Positions 38,106 to 47,728 of a stretch of DNA of 64,000 nucleotides are shown here, one piece after another. The first letter of the stretch is position 1; each line of letters opens with the position of its first letter. A model generated the notes under the pieces. The model was not told the DNA's origin, searched no databases, and saw only the letters and a list, made by a program, of their open reading frames with translations. The DNA comes from Serratia sp. H1w (GTDB lineage Bacteria; Pseudomonadota; Gammaproteobacteria; Enterobacterales; Enterobacteriaceae): contig NZ_AYMQ01000031.1 of the NCBI RefSeq assembly GCF_000633355.1, forward strand, positions 38,393-102,392. The letters run 5' to 3'. The translations under genes and the position numbers were made by a program.

Positions 38106-39061
38106 TGTGGCGCTACCTTGAAAGTAATGCTGTCGGCAATGCGTTTGGCCGTTGAGGGCGGTAATTCCCCGACCACGGTAATTTCATTGCCATTACGAAT
38201 TTCGGTTTGGATGGTACGGCGGCCCTGACGATAAAACTGTTGGCTGGCATTGCTGCCCGAAGGGCTGATATTGACCGAGAAGCTGAACAAGCCATCGCTA
38301 TACAGGCGTGATTCAACGGGTACCGCTACATTCGGCAATTTGCGGCGATTGCGCGCCACCTCATTCACGCCAGCAGGCAACCAACCGGCCTTCCAGGCCA
38401 GCTTGACGTCCTCAGCCGCAGGCAAGGTTAATAGCGGTGGCAGATTAGCCTTGAGCAAAGGCTGCATGACAGTCTTCACCTGATCGCCCACGACGACCGA
38501 GATAACCCGATACTGCTCCAGCGTTTCGCCATCGCGATCGAGCAGATCGACCCGCAGCGGCAGCTTGGTTTCCATATCCATCCACACCACGTAGCTGTAA
38601 CGGGAGCCGTCACGAGACACAACGCGGTAGACGTCACAGGCCCGATCGGAAATGCGGGTGCGGCCAACGGAGATGAAATCGTAGTATTTCGCCAGATAGT
38701 CGAAATCGGCAAACACGATGGCGGGCAAGGCGTCGACGATATGATCGCCAGACAGCGTGAACGGTTCCAGACCAGGCTCAAAATAGCTGATCCCACCACC
38801 ACGTTGCAGCACTTCCCGGCGCGGGCCATCCATATGCAGCAACTGCCCCAACGGCTGTTGGTCGATCACCGCATGGCGATAGCGTAACGACTCTATCCCC
38901 TGCTTGCTGATGCTGATATAGGCGAGTTCGTAGTTGAGTGAACGGCTGGCACTGCTCATTTGTTGCAATAACGCCCCGGACGCAGGTTCCTGCGCCGAGG
39001 CGATATTTGCATTGAGCAGGCTGCCCGTTAAAAGACAAACGGAGAACCAGATTTGCTTCAT
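38102..39061 (-). CDS. rseB: Sigma-E regulatory protein RseB
   Basis: A 319-residue periplasmic protein with a signal peptide ending near IASA. It binds the RseA periplasmic domain and shields it from DegS, and it senses lipopolysaccharide intermediates. Two-domain MucB/RseB fold inferred from overall similarity. Starts at the rseA stop (TAATG). Confidence 0.95.
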   Translation of the reverse strand: MKQIWFSVCLLTGSLLNANIASAQEPASGALLQQMSSASRSLNYELAYISISKQGIESLRYRHAVIDQQPLGQLLHMDGPRREVLQRGGGISYFEPGLEPFTLSGDHIVDALPAIVFADFDYLAKYYDFISVGRTRISDRACDVYRVVSRDGSRYSYVVWMDMETKLPLRVDLLDRDGETLEQYRVISVVVGDQVKTVMQPLLKANLPPLLTLPAAEDVKLAWKAGWLPAGVNEVARNRRKLPNVAVPVESRLYSDGLFSFSVNISPSGSNASQQFYRQGRRTIQTEIRNGNEITVVGELPPSTAKRIADSITFKVAPQ

Positions 39062-39714
39062 TACTGCTGTTGCATTCCTAAAGACTGAGTTCCAGGAACC
39101 TGAATAGCCGCCTGCTGAGGCCTGCTTTGTTCAAGTTGCAGTTGATCGGAGTGCAAACGACGTTGCAGCTCATAATCCTGCAGCATGGCATTGATGCGTT
39201 TGCGCTGTTCCTGCACCTGCTGCTGTTGACCACTGCCGGTGGAGAAACTGTCTGCCGGGACGCCCAGGCTGACCGGGGAGGCTGCCCCCATGATCGGCAT
39301 AGTGTTAAACGCAGGGCCTTCAGCAACGCCTGACTGTACAGCAGGCTGATTGTACTGTTGTACACCCACGATCACTGCCAGAGAAACACAAGCGGCCACG
39401 CCGACCTGCGTTAGCTGACTAGCCCAAGGACGCACCTTGTGCCAGAACGGCAGTTTACCCCAGGTATGAGGTTGCGGTTGAGATTCGGGGATTGCCGAAG
39501 GAACCAGACGAGCGGGCTCTTTTTCCAATGCGGCAGCAACACGGTCTGCGATATCGAAATGCATGACTTGTCCGATATTACCCCGTAACGTGTCACGGAT
39601 CAGGTGATAGCTCTGCCAGCTTTGCTGAAGTGCTTTATCTTTACCCAATGAACTCAGCAGCTCATTGTCGAGCATTTCACCATCCATCAGAGCGGAAAGC
39701 TTTTCTTTCTGCAT
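39061..39714 (-). CDS. rseA: Anti-sigma-E factor RseA
   Basis: A 217-residue single-pass protein: N-terminal cytoplasmic anti-sigma domain (MQKEKLSALMDGEMLD...), a transmembrane segment near 99-118 (VGVAACVSLAVIVGV) and a Gln-rich periplasmic tail. Cleaved by DegS and RseP in envelope stress. Follows rpoE by 30 bases. Confidence 0.96.
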   Translation of the reverse strand: MQKEKLSALMDGEMLDNELLSSLGKDKALQQSWQSYHLIRDTLRGNIGQVMHFDIADRVAAALEKEPARLVPSAIPESQPQPHTWGKLPFWHKVRPWASQLTQVGVAACVSLAVIVGVQQYNQPAVQSGVAEGPAFNTMPIMGAASPVSLGVPADSFSTGSGQQQQVQEQRKRINAMLQDYELQRRLHSDQLQLEQSRPQQAAIQVPGTQSLGMQQQ

Positions 39715-39744
39715 GCCTAAGTACCCTTCCAGTGTCCGCTATCG

Positions 39745-40320
39745 CTAACGTTGGATCAGCGGTTGAACTTTATTATCGATAGCCTCCCGAGCACGGAAAA
39801 TACGTGACCGTACGGTTCCGACCGGGCAATCCATGATGGCGGCTATCTCTTCGTAGCTTAGACCATCCAACTCCCGCAGGGTAATCGCCATGCGAAGATC
39901 CTCTGGGAGTGACTCAATGGTACGGAAAACTATCTGTCTCAGTTCTTCTGACAACATTAAGTTCTCAGGGTTCGAAATTTCTTTCAGTGCACCCGCACTT
40001 TCGTAATTTTCGGCATCATTGGCATCCACATCGCTTGATGGTGGGCGCCGCCCCTGAGCAACCAGGTAATTTTTTGCTGTATTGACAGCAATTCGATACA
40101 ACCAGGTGTAAAAGGCGCTATCACCACGGAATGACTCCAGTGCGCGATAAGCTTTAATAAACGACTCCTGCACCACATCCGGCACGTCGCCCTGTGGTAC
40201 GTAGCGCGAAACGAGACTCGCCACTTTATGCTGGTAACGAATCACCAGTAAGTTAAACGATTTCTGATCGCCCTTTTGGACCCGCTCAACCAGAACCTGA
40301 TCCGTTAACTGCTCGCTCAT
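39745..40320 (-). CDS. rpoE: RNA polymerase sigma-E factor
   Basis: A 191-residue extracytoplasmic-function sigma factor, same length as in E. coli. Region 2 (YRIAVNTAKNYL) and region 4 (LPEDLRMAITLRELDGLSYEEIA) are intact. Start at MSEQLTDQVL by homology; 25 extra in-frame codons upstream lie in the leader. A sigma-E-like promoter precedes it, fitting autoregulation. Confidence 0.97.
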   Translation of the reverse strand: MSEQLTDQVLVERVQKGDQKSFNLLVIRYQHKVASLVSRYVPQGDVPDVVQESFIKAYRALESFRGDSAFYTWLYRIAVNTAKNYLVAQGRRPPSSDVDANDAENYESAGALKEISNPENLMLSEELRQIVFRTIESLPEDLRMAITLRELDGLSYEEIAAIMDCPVGTVRSRIFRAREAIDNKVQPLIQR

Positions 40321-40402
40321 CCGAGGTAAACTCTCCCCAAATCTATCTCCACGCGTGAAATTGTACCGCCAGCCATACATTATTTTCCTGAGCAAGCACT
40401 CG

Positions 40403-40431
40403 CTTGGAGTTCATACGGAACGCTAAGTTCC
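40403..40431 (-). promoter_or_regulatory. Sigma-E promoter of rpoE
   Basis: On the minus strand GGAACTT (40431-40425), 16 bases, then TCCAAG: a perfect -35 and a good -10 element for sigma-E about 85-110 bases ahead of the rpoE start. Confidence 0.75.
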
Positions 40432-40533
40432 ATATCGCCATTGTTTTTTTGTTGATGTCACCTTGTCCGTGGCTTTTGCCCGGACAAGTAGGCTAACATG
40501 AATTTCACTCTTCTTCTGCACACATCATACGTT

Positions 40534-42135
40534 ATGCAACCATCATCTGAACATGTTAGCGATGTACTGATTGTCGGCAGCGGTGCTGCCGGCTTGTCCC
40601 TGGCGTTGCGTTTGGCGCAACATTGCAAGGTTACTGTACTCAGCAAAGGTCCGCTCAATGAAGGCGCCACCTTTTATGCCCAAGGCGGGATTGCCGCGGT
40701 GTTTGATGAAACGGACAGCATCGCCTCGCACGTTGATGACACGCTGATCGCCGGTGCCGGCCTGTGTGATAAAGACGCCGTCGAGTTTATTGCCGGCAAT
40801 GCGCGCCACTGCGTGCAATGGCTGATCGATCAGGGCGTCCTGTTCGACACCGAAACCAATTCCCAGGGTGAAGAACGCTATCACCTAACGCGCGAAGGTG
40901 GCCACAGCCATCGGCGCATCCTGCACGCCGCCGACGCCACAGGCAAAGAAGTAGAGACTACCCTGGTAGCGAAAGCAAGTGCTCACCCCAATATTTGTGT
41001 GATGGAACGGCGCAATGCGGTCGACCTGATCACCTCCAACAAGATCGGCTTGCCGGGCACCAAGCGCGTAGTGGGCGCTTACGTCTGGAACCGTGAGCGG
41101 GAGCAGGTGGAAACCTATCGCGCCAAAACGGTGGTGCTGGCTACCGGCGGAGCGGCCAAGGTTTATCAATATACCACCAACCCGGATATCTCTTCGGGTG
41201 ACGGCATCGCCATGGCCTGGCGCGCAGGTTGCCGGGTCGCCAACCTGGAGTTCAACCAATTCCATCCAACTTGTCTGTTCCATCCACAGGCGCGTAACTT
41301 CCTGCTGACCGAAGCCCTGCGCGGCGAAGGTGCCCATCTGAAACGCCCGGACGGCAGCCGCTTTATGCCAGACTTTGATCCGCGTGGCGAACTGGCTCCG
41401 CGCGATATCGTCGCCCGCGCCATTGACCATGAGATGAAGCGCCTGGGTGCGGACTGCATGTATCTGGATATCAGCCACAAACCGGCGGAATTCATCACGC
41501 AACACTTCCCGATGATCCACGAAAAGCTGATGACGCTGGGCTTTGACCTGACCAAACAGCCAATCCCAATCGTACCTGCCGCGCATTACACCTGTGGTGG
41601 CGTGATGGTCGATCAACATGGTCGCACCGATCTGGATGGGCTATATGCCATCGGCGAGGTCAGCTACACCGGCCTGCACGGCGCCAACCGTATGGCGTCC
41701 AACTCACTGCTGGAATGCCTGGTTTATGGCTGGTCCGCCGCCGAAGATATTCTGACGCGACTCCCCGCCATCAAACTGGCCAAACAGTTACCGCAATGGG
41801 ATGAAAGCCGGGTGGATGACTCGGATGAACGCGTGGTGATCCAGCATAACTGGCACGAACTGCGGCTGTTCATGTGGGACTACGTCGGTATCGTGCGCAC
41901 CACCAAACGGCTGGAGCGGGCACTGCGCCGCATCAATACGTTGCAGCAGGAGATCGACGAGTATTACGCCAACTTCCGTATCTCCAACAACCTGCTGGAA
42001 CTACGTAATCTGGTGCAGGTGGCGGAACTGATTGTGCGCAGCGCGATGGAGCGCAAGGAAAGTCGTGGGTTGCATTACACGCTTGATTACCCAGACATGT
42101 TGCCCGAGCCGAAACCCACTATCCTGCAACCCTGA
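40534..42135 (+). CDS. nadB: L-aspartate oxidase
   Basis: A 533-residue FAD enzyme that oxidises aspartate to iminoaspartate for NAD synthesis. Dinucleotide motif [13 protein letters not shown] near 14-26, then [18 protein letters not shown] and the flavin-proximal [15 protein letters not shown]. Start chosen at [10 protein letters not shown] by homology and length; an ATG 12 codons upstream (40498) with TAGG ahead is an alternative. Divergent from rpoE. Confidence 0.95.
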   Translation: MQPSSEHVSDVLIVGSGAAGLSLALRLAQHCKVTVLSKGPLNEGATFYAQGGIAAVFDETDSIASHVDDTLIAGAGLCDKDAVEFIAGNARHCVQWLIDQGVLFDTETNSQGEERYHLTREGGHSHRRILHAADATGKEVETTLVAKASAHPNICVMERRNAVDLITSNKIGLPGTKRVVGAYVWNREREQVETYRAKTVVLATGGAAKVYQYTTNPDISSGDGIAMAWRAGCRVANLEFNQFHPTCLFHPQARNFLLTEALRGEGAHLKRPDGSRFMPDFDPRGELAPRDIVARAIDHEMKRLGADCMYLDISHKPAEFITQHFPMIHEKLMTLGFDLTKQPIPIVPAAHYTCGGVMVDQHGRTDLDGLYAIGEVSYTGLHGANRMASNSLLECLVYGWSAAEDILTRLPAIKLAKQLPQWDESRVDDSDERVVIQHNWHELRLFMWDYVGIVRTTKRLERALRRINTLQQEIDEYYANFRISNNLLELRNLVQVAELIVRSAMERKESRGLHYTLDYPDMLPEPKPTILQP

Positions 42136-42139
42136 AGGC

Positions 42140-42886
42140 TTAGTAGTTCAGATAGAAATCGGTAATCAACTGGCGGAACTCGGTGGTGTAGCTGCCATCC
42201 GCCAGTTTTATTGCCAATTCAGCCTCTTGTTTCACCATCGGCTGACGAGCTAATGCCAGCATCATACGATGTTTTGGCGTATCGGCCCGGTCACTGATAT
42301 TCAGCCGCCGTGCGGTGTGCCAGCCACGTTGGTGGGCATTCACTTCAAAATCTTCACCGATCGCATAAGGCAGCACCACGCAGAACTGCCCCTCCGCCAC
42401 GATCAGCCGTTCAGCGCTATCCAGCAAGGCATCGTGAGTCAGGGTTTCGGTATAGCGGGCGTTGGTACGGGCCAAATCGCGACAGGCAACGGAAGGCTCA
42501 AAATACGGCGGATTGCTGACGATCAGATCGTAACAATGCGCATGTTGCTGGGCAAAATGATGGATATCCTGGGCATAGACCTGAATTTTTTGCGGCCAAG
42601 GTGATTCCAGCACGTTATCACGCGCCTGCAAGGCGGCATCGTTGTCCAGTTCGACTGCATCAATAGCGACCTCGCCGGCTGTTCGCTGCGCCAACATCAG
42701 AGCAATCAGTCCACTACCGCAGCCAATATCCAGCACTCGCTGCACGTTATCCACGGCAGCCCAGGCACCGAGTAACACCGCATCGGTTCCCACCTTCATC
42801 GCGCAACGATCGTGGGCAACAAAGAACTGCTTAAAGGTAAAACCGCCGCGACGCGGGGTCGATTTCGTTTTAATTTGATTACTCAC
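42140..42886 (-). CDS. trmN6: tRNA1(Val) (adenine(37)-N6)-methyltransferase
   Basis: A 248-residue SAM-dependent methyltransferase (YfiC) with FKQFFVAHDRCAMKVGTDAVLLGAWA, SAM motif LDIGCGSGLIALML and catalytic NPPY. Start probably the GTG giving (M)SNQIKTKSTPRRGGFTFKQ, which matches E. coli length; upstream ATGs at 42919 or 42970 would add unrelated hydrophobic residues. Stop lies four bases from the convergent nadB stop. Confidence 0.9.
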   Translation of the reverse strand: MSNQIKTKSTPRRGGFTFKQFFVAHDRCAMKVGTDAVLLGAWAAVDNVQRVLDIGCGSGLIALMLAQRTAGEVAIDAVELDNDAALQARDNVLESPWPQKIQVYAQDIHHFAQQHAHCYDLIVSNPPYFEPSVACRDLARTNARYTETLTHDALLDSAERLIVAEGQFCVVLPYAIGEDFEVNAHQRGWHTARRLNISDRADTPKHRMMLALARQPMVKQEAELAIKLADGSYTTEFRQLITDFYLNY

Positions 42887-43006
42887 AATAGCCACCAGCA
42901 GACAAAACTGGCGTAGCATAAGGCAATCTGATTTAGGGTAAAAGTTAAAAAGGGTGAACCCTGCGGCCATCCCGTCTATAATCGGCGCCCCAAGTAGAGG
43001 TAGATA

Positions 43007-44320
43007 ATGACAGCAACCAATTTTTCCGAACTCGAACTCGATGAGCGCCTGATCCTCGCTTTGCGTGATAAAGGCTACGATCGCCCCACCGCTATCCAGG
43101 CCGAGGCGATCCCGCCAGCCATGGACGGGCGCGACGTATTAGGTTCGGCACCGACCGGTACGGGCAAAACCGCCGCATTCTTGCTGCCGGTTCTGCAGCA
43201 CCTGCTGGATTTCCCACGTAAGAAATCGGGCCCACCGCGCGTGTTGATCCTCACCCCGACGCGTGAGCTGGCTATGCAGGTGGCCGATCAGGCACGTGAA
43301 TTGGCTGCGCATACCTCGCTCGATATCGCCACCATCACCGGCGGTGTGGCTTATATGAACCACGCCGAAGTCTTCAGCGAAAACCAGGACGTGGTCGTTG
43401 CCACCACTGGCCGCCTGCTGCAATACATCAAAGAAGAAAACTTTGACTGCCGCGCGGTAGAAACGCTGATCCTGGACGAAGCCGACCGCATGCTCGATAT
43501 GGGCTTTGCGCAAGACATCGAAACCATCTCGGCCGAAACCCGCTGGCGTACCCAGACGTTGCTGTTCTCCGCAACGTTGGAAGGCGAAGCCATCCGCGAG
43601 TTTGCCGAACGCATCCTGAAAGATCCGGTTGAAGTTGAAGCCGATCCGTCACGCCGCGAACGTAAAAAAATCCTGCAATGGTATTACCGCGCCGATGACG
43701 TGAAGCATAAAACCGCCCTGCTGGTGCATTTGCTGCAACAGCCGGACGTGCAGAAGTCGGTGATCTTTGTACGTAAGCGTGAGCGCGTGCATGAGCTGGC
43801 AGCCTGGCTGCGTGAAGCGGGCATCAACACCTGCTATCTCGAAGGCGAGATGGTGCAGGCCAAGCGTAACGAAGCGGTAAAACGCATGATGGATGGCCGC
43901 GTTAACGTACTGGTCGCCACCGACGTTGCGGCACGCGGGCTGGATATTCTGGATATCACCCACGTGTTCAACTTCGATATGCCACGCACTGCCGACACCT
44001 ATCTGCACCGTATTGGCCGTACTGGCCGTGCCGGGCGCAAAGGTACCGCTATTTCGCTGGTAGAGGCGCATGACCATCTGCTGCTGGGCAAAGTAGGCCG
44101 TTACCTCAATGAGCCACTGAAAGCCCGCGTGATTGAGGAGCTGCGTCCTTCCACCAAGGTACCTAGCGAGAAGAGCAACGGGAAACCTTCGAAGAAAGTG
44201 TTAGCTAAACGCGTTGAAGACAAGCTGAAGAACAAAGAGAAGGTCAAGGTGAAGGTACGCCATCGCGACGCGAAAAACGTCGGTAAGCGCCGCCAGCCGA
44301 AAGCCAAGCCAGAGGCTTAA
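43007..44320 (+). CDS. srmB: ATP-dependent RNA helicase SrmB
   Basis: A 437-residue DEAD-box helicase: Q motif, Walker A APTGTGKT, DEAD near 163, SAT and HRIGRTGR motifs, and a basic C-terminal tail rich in Lys/Arg (about 385-437). It acts early in 50S ribosome assembly. Divergent from trmN6. Confidence 0.96.
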   Translation: MTATNFSELELDERLILALRDKGYDRPTAIQAEAIPPAMDGRDVLGSAPTGTGKTAAFLLPVLQHLLDFPRKKSGPPRVLILTPTRELAMQVADQARELAAHTSLDIATITGGVAYMNHAEVFSENQDVVVATTGRLLQYIKEENFDCRAVETLILDEADRMLDMGFAQDIETISAETRWRTQTLLFSATLEGEAIREFAERILKDPVEVEADPSRRERKKILQWYYRADDVKHKTALLVHLLQQPDVQKSVIFVRKRERVHELAAWLREAGINTCYLEGEMVQAKRNEAVKRMMDGRVNVLVATDVAARGLDILDITHVFNFDMPRTADTYLHRIGRTGRAGRKGTAISLVEAHDHLLLGKVGRYLNEPLKARVIEELRPSTKVPSEKSNGKPSKKVLAKRVEDKLKNKEKVKVKVRHRDAKNVGKRRQPKAKPEA

Positions 44321-44337
44321 TTCCTACGTTGCAATCC

Positions 44338-44531
44338 CCTCTCCCTAACCCTCTCCCACAGGGAGAGGGGACTGAACGTGCCACATCTTAACGACAGTAT
44401 TCATCCTCGACGCCCCCCTGCTACAGATTAGCTTCCGTACCTAACCACAACACCGGACTGGCTCCCTCTCCCCTGAACAAGTACCCATGTGATCCCCATT
44501 TCGTACCGTGGGAGAGGGTTGGGGTGAGGGG
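44338..44531. repeat. Copy of the MITE-like element between srmB and grcA
   Basis: Left terminus with a CCCTCTCCC/GGGAGAGGGG hairpin at 44338-44372 and right terminus ending GGGGTGAGGGG at 44510-44531. At 194 bp it is longer than the copy at 18962-19126 because of an insertion inside the right hairpin (about 44472-44508). Confidence 0.7.
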
Positions 44532-44553
44532 CGATCAAGAATTTTAACCATAG

Positions 44554-44578
44554 AAAAAGGGAGCCGAAGCTCCCTTTT
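44554..44578. terminator. Bidirectional terminator of grcA and srmB
   Basis: AAAAAGGGAGC-CGAA-GCTCCCTTTT: a six-bp GC stem flanked by As and Ts, so it works on both strands between the convergent genes. Confidence 0.9.
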
Positions 44579-44595
44579 GTTTACCTCACCTGAAA

Positions 44596-44979
44596 TTACA
44601 GGCTTTCGGTAAAGGTACGTGCGATAACGTCACGCTGTTGCTCAGGCGTCAGTGAGTTGAAACGCACCGCATAGCCAGACACACGAATGGTCAGCTGTGG
44701 GTATTTTTCCGGGTTCTTGACCGCATCTTCCAACGTTTCGCGACGCAGCACGTTTACGTTCAGGTGCTGACCACCTTCAACGCGCACGGTAGGTTGCATT
44801 TCCATCGGCACTTCACGGTACTCGATCTGGCCCAGTTCGCTGACAGGCACGATCTGATCTTCCGCATAATCCGCTTTGGCACACACACAGCGCGCTTCTG
44901 ATTTCTCATCATCCAGCAGCCAGAAAGAGTTCACCAGTGCTTGATTGTTCGCTTTAGTGATTTGAATACCAGTAATCAT
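44596..44979 (-). CDS. grcA: Autonomous glycyl radical cofactor
   Basis: A 127-residue protein (YfiD) that can replace the damaged glycyl-radical domain of pyruvate formate-lyase. The [17 protein letters not shown] glycyl-radical motif is intact near the C-terminus. Start at [11 protein letters not shown] with GGAGG seven bases ahead; the in-frame extension upstream is leader. Tandem FNR sites upstream predict strong induction under oxygen limitation. Confidence 0.97.
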   Translation of the reverse strand: MITGIQITKANNQALVNSFWLLDDEKSEARCVCAKADYAEDQIVPVSELGQIEYREVPMEMQPTVRVEGGQHLNVNVLRRETLEDAVKNPEKYPQLTIRVSGYAVRFNSLTPEQQRDVIARTFTESL

Positions 44980-45076
44980 TTTGTTGCCTCCGTAACAGGG
45001 AGAAAAATTTCTACGTTGCCGGAAAACTCGGTTTGGCTTCCGGCCATTTGGTAAAACCAATGTTGTCTTGTTGTTC

Positions 45077-45082
45077 TGTATA
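45077..45082 (-). promoter_or_regulatory. -10 element of grcA
   Basis: TATACA on the minus strand, placed so that the start near 45070 lies about 41 bases from the centre of the proximal FNR box, the class II activator position. Confidence 0.6.
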
Positions 45083-45104
45083 CCAGTCAAACCGGGTCGA
45101 TTCT

Positions 45105-45118
45105 TTGACTAAAATCAA
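45105..45118. promoter_or_regulatory. Proximal FNR box of grcA
   Basis: TTGAC-TAAA-ATCAA, one mismatch from the FNR consensus TTGAT-N4-ATCAA. Confidence 0.8.
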
Positions 45119-45157
45119 TTTTTAAGGGGCATCCAAATGAACGCCAGAGGCAAATTT

Positions 45158-45171
45158 ATGTTTTATATCAA
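45158..45171. promoter_or_regulatory. Distal FNR box of grcA (weak)
   Basis: ATGTT-TTAT-ATCAA has one perfect half-site and one weak half. Its centre is 53 bases from the proximal box, the same spacing as the -40.5/-93.5 pair of E. coli yfiD. Confidence 0.6.
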
Positions 45172-45327
45172 TTTTACCCTTTTGTTCCTTAAAATTATTT
45201 TTGTAAATTTTAAAAAATATTTGTAATCCTCGCTCACCATAGCGATCGAAAAAGCGGGTTTCGCCGAGCGGAGGTTAACGGTAAGCTATGCGCAATGAAT
45301 TGCTAACAAAAACAAAGGAGAGTGCTT

Positions 45328-46011
45328 ATGTCTACCTCCCTCACCTGGCATGACGTCATCGGCAAAGAGAAAGAGCAGCCCTACTTTCTGGATACACTCG
45401 CCTTTGTTGCCAACGAGCGCCAGGCTGGTAAGACCATTTATCCACCACAGAAGGACGTGTTTAACGCTTTCCGCTTTACCGAATTGGCGGACGTCAAAGT
45501 GGTGATCCTCGGGCAAGATCCCTATCACGGCCCGAACCAGGCTCATGGCCTGTCGTTTTCCGTGCTCCCAGGCATCCCTGCGCCGCCTTCACTGGTCAAT
45601 ATGTATAAAGAGCTGGTAACGGATATCCCCGGCTTTGAACGCCCGACACACGGTTGCCTGCAAAGCTGGGCCGAGCAAGGCGTACTGCTGCTCAATACCG
45701 TGTTAACCGTTGAGGGTGGCCGGGCGCATTCTCACGCCAACCTGGGCTGGGAAACCTTTACCGACAAGGTCATAGCCGCACTAAATGAAAACCGCGAGGG
45801 CGTGGTGTTCCTGCTATGGGGTTCGCACGCACAAAAGAAAGGGAGTTTTATCGATCGTCAGCGCCATCATGTGTTGAAAGCGCCGCATCCCTCTCCGCTT
45901 TCTGCCCATCGCGGTTTCCTGGGTTGTCACCACTTTTCACAAACCAATCAGCTACTGGAACAACAAGGGTTGGCACCGATTGACTGGGTGCCGCACCTGC
46001 CGCAAGCCTGA
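45328..46011 (+). CDS. ung: Uracil-DNA glycosylase
   Basis: A 227-residue family-1 uracil glycosylase: water-activating motif [13 protein letters not shown] and C-terminal [10 protein letters not shown] loop are intact. It removes uracil from DNA. AAGGAG is seven bases before the ATG; a GTG two codons earlier is not needed. Confidence 0.97.
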   Translation: MSTSLTWHDVIGKEKEQPYFLDTLAFVANERQAGKTIYPPQKDVFNAFRFTELADVKVVILGQDPYHGPNQAHGLSFSVLPGIPAPPSLVNMYKELVTDIPGFERPTHGCLQSWAEQGVLLLNTVLTVEGGRAHSHANLGWETFTDKVIAALNENREGVVFLLWGSHAQKKGSFIDRQRHHVLKAPHPSPLSAHRGFLGCHHFSQTNQLLEQQGLAPIDWVPHLPQA

Positions 46012-46021
46012 TCCAGGCGTG

Positions 46022-46047
46022 AAAAAGGCACCCGCGGGTGCCTTTTT
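46022..46047. terminator. Bidirectional terminator of ung and grpE
   Basis: GGCACCCGCGGGTGCC, a perfect 16-bp palindrome at 46027-46042 flanked by five As and five Ts, between convergent genes. Confidence 0.92.
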
Positions 46048-46063
46048 CCTTCACCAGGTCTTA

Positions 46064-46639
46064 TCAAGACTTGGCTTTGGAAACCGCTACCATCGCCGGG
46101 CGCAGCAGGCGGCCATTCAGCGTATAGCCTTTCTGCATCACCATCATGACATGGTTCGGCTGATGGTCGGCTGATTCCATCAGGCTCATCGCCTGGTGCA
46201 CGTCCGGGTTGAATGGCACGTTGAGTTCACCCACCACTTCGATACCATACTTGCGTACCGCGTCAAGCAGTGACTTCAGCGTCAGCTCAATCCCTTCGAT
46301 CATCGCGACCAGTTCAGGGTTGTTCTTGTCCGCCAGCTCCAGCGCACGCTCCAGGTTGTCGATCACCGGCAGCAAATCGCCTGAGAATTTTTCCAGCGCG
46401 AAGCGGTGTGCCTTCTCAACGTCCAGCTCGCTACGACGGCGAACGTTTTCCATTTCGGCTTTGGCACGCAGCAGGCTATCACGCTCGCGTTGCTGAGCTT
46501 CGGCCAGTTGGGTTTCCAGCTCGGCAATGCGTTCATCGCGCAGATCGGCGCCGGCCGCCATGGCTTCTTCGTGCTGTGCTTGCTGTTCCATTTCTTCCGA
46601 GGCTTGCTCGTTTGGCGTCTTCTGTTCTTTACTACTCAT
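46064..46639 (-). CDS. grpE: Nucleotide exchange factor GrpE
   Basis: A 191-residue cochaperone that releases ADP from DnaK. Acidic, Gln/Glu-rich N-terminus with a long coiled coil (about 30-85), then the C-terminal beta domain. Divergent from nadK with a 124-base spacer; a heat-shock promoter would be expected there. Confidence 0.97.
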   Translation of the reverse strand: MSSKEQKTPNEQASEEMEQQAQHEEAMAAGADLRDERIAELETQLAEAQQRERDSLLRAKAEMENVRRRSELDVEKAHRFALEKFSGDLLPVIDNLERALELADKNNPELVAMIEGIELTLKSLLDAVRKYGIEVVGELNVPFNPDVHQAMSLMESADHQPNHVMMVMQKGYTLNGRLLRPAMVAVSKAKS

Positions 46640-46763
46640 GAATATCTCCGCGTTTTAGCATTAATCTCGCAACTTGGCTTATTATGGGGATCAAAACCGG
46701 GGTTTCAAGTCAACCGGTCACAATGTGGGGCATAAACCGTCCCTGGTGAGGAAAATGGCAGCA

Positions 46764-47642
46764 ATGAATAAAAAATTTGCATGTATTGGCATTGTTGGGC
46801 ACCCGCGTCACCCTTCTGCTCTGGCCACCCATGAGATGTTATACGAATGGTTGGTTGCCCGTGGCTACTCGGTGATCCTTGAACGCCAGATTGCCCACGA
46901 CTTAGGCATGAAAGACGCCGACACCGGCAGCCTGGCAGAGATTGGTCTGCGGGCGGATCTCGCCGTCGTGGTCGGTGGTGATGGCAATATGCTGGGCGCC
47001 GCACGCGTATTGGCGCGTTATGACATCAAAGTGATCGGGGTTAACCGTGGCAATCTCGGTTTTCTGACCGATCTCGACCCGGATAACGCGCTCCAGCAAT
47101 TGGCGGACGTGCTGGAAGGGGAATATATCGACGAGAAGCGCTTCCTGTTGGAAACCATCGTCCATAAAGAGCACCAGCAATGCCGCGTTAGCACCGCGAT
47201 TAACGAGGTCGTGTTACACCCCGGCAAGGTGGCACATATGATCGAGTTTGAAGTCTACATTGACGATCGCTTCGCCTTCTCGCAGCGTTCCGACGGCCTG
47301 ATCATCGCCACACCAACCGGCTCCACCGCCTACTCGCTTTCCGCAGGCGGCCCCATTTTGACCCCGTCGCTGGAAGCCATTGCGCTGGTGCCGATGTTCC
47401 CGCACACGCTTTCCGCCCGGCCGCTGGTGATTAACGGTGACAGCACGATCCGCCTGAAGTTTTCCCATATCGGCAGCGATCTGGAAATCAGCTGTGACAG
47501 CCAGATCGCCCTGCCTATCCAGGAAGGCGAAGAGGTTCTGATCCGGCGCAGCGACTTCCACCTAAACCTGATCCACCCCAAGGATTACAGCTATTTCAAT
47601 ACGTTGAGTACCAAATTGGGCTGGTCAAAAAAATTATTCTAA
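46764..47642 (+). CDS. nadK: NAD kinase
   Basis: A 292-residue enzyme phosphorylating NAD to [15 protein letters not shown] (GGDG motif) near 72 and [15 protein letters not shown] near 190 are intact. Start at [12 protein letters not shown] gives exactly the E. coli length; an ATG three codons earlier has GAGG too close. Confidence 0.97.
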   Translation: MNKKFACIGIVGHPRHPSALATHEMLYEWLVARGYSVILERQIAHDLGMKDADTGSLAEIGLRADLAVVVGGDGNMLGAARVLARYDIKVIGVNRGNLGFLTDLDPDNALQQLADVLEGEYIDEKRFLLETIVHKEHQQCRVSTAINEVVLHPGKVAHMIEFEVYIDDRFAFSQRSDGLIIATPTGSTAYSLSAGGPILTPSLEAIALVPMFPHTLSARPLVINGDSTIRLKFSHIGSDLEISCDSQIALPIQEGEEVLIRRSDFHLNLIHPKDYSYFNTLSTKLGWSKKLF

Positions 47643-47662
47643 AAATAGCGCCAACCGCTTTA

Positions 47663-47678
47663 CTGTATATAAAACCAG
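47663..47678. promoter_or_regulatory. LexA box 1 of recN
   Basis: CTGT-N8-CCAG, one mismatch from the SOS box CTGT-N8-ACAG. Confidence 0.75.
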
Positions 47679-47684
47679 TTTATA

Positions 47685-47700
47685 CTGTATGAAATCACAG
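47685..47700. promoter_or_regulatory. LexA box 2 of recN
   Basis: CTGT-ATGAAATC-ACAG, a perfect SOS box centred 22 bases (two helical turns) from box 1 and 29 bases before the recN ATG. Confidence 0.88.
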
Positions 47701-47728
47701 CTATGTGTTTATGAACAGGAAGGTCCCT

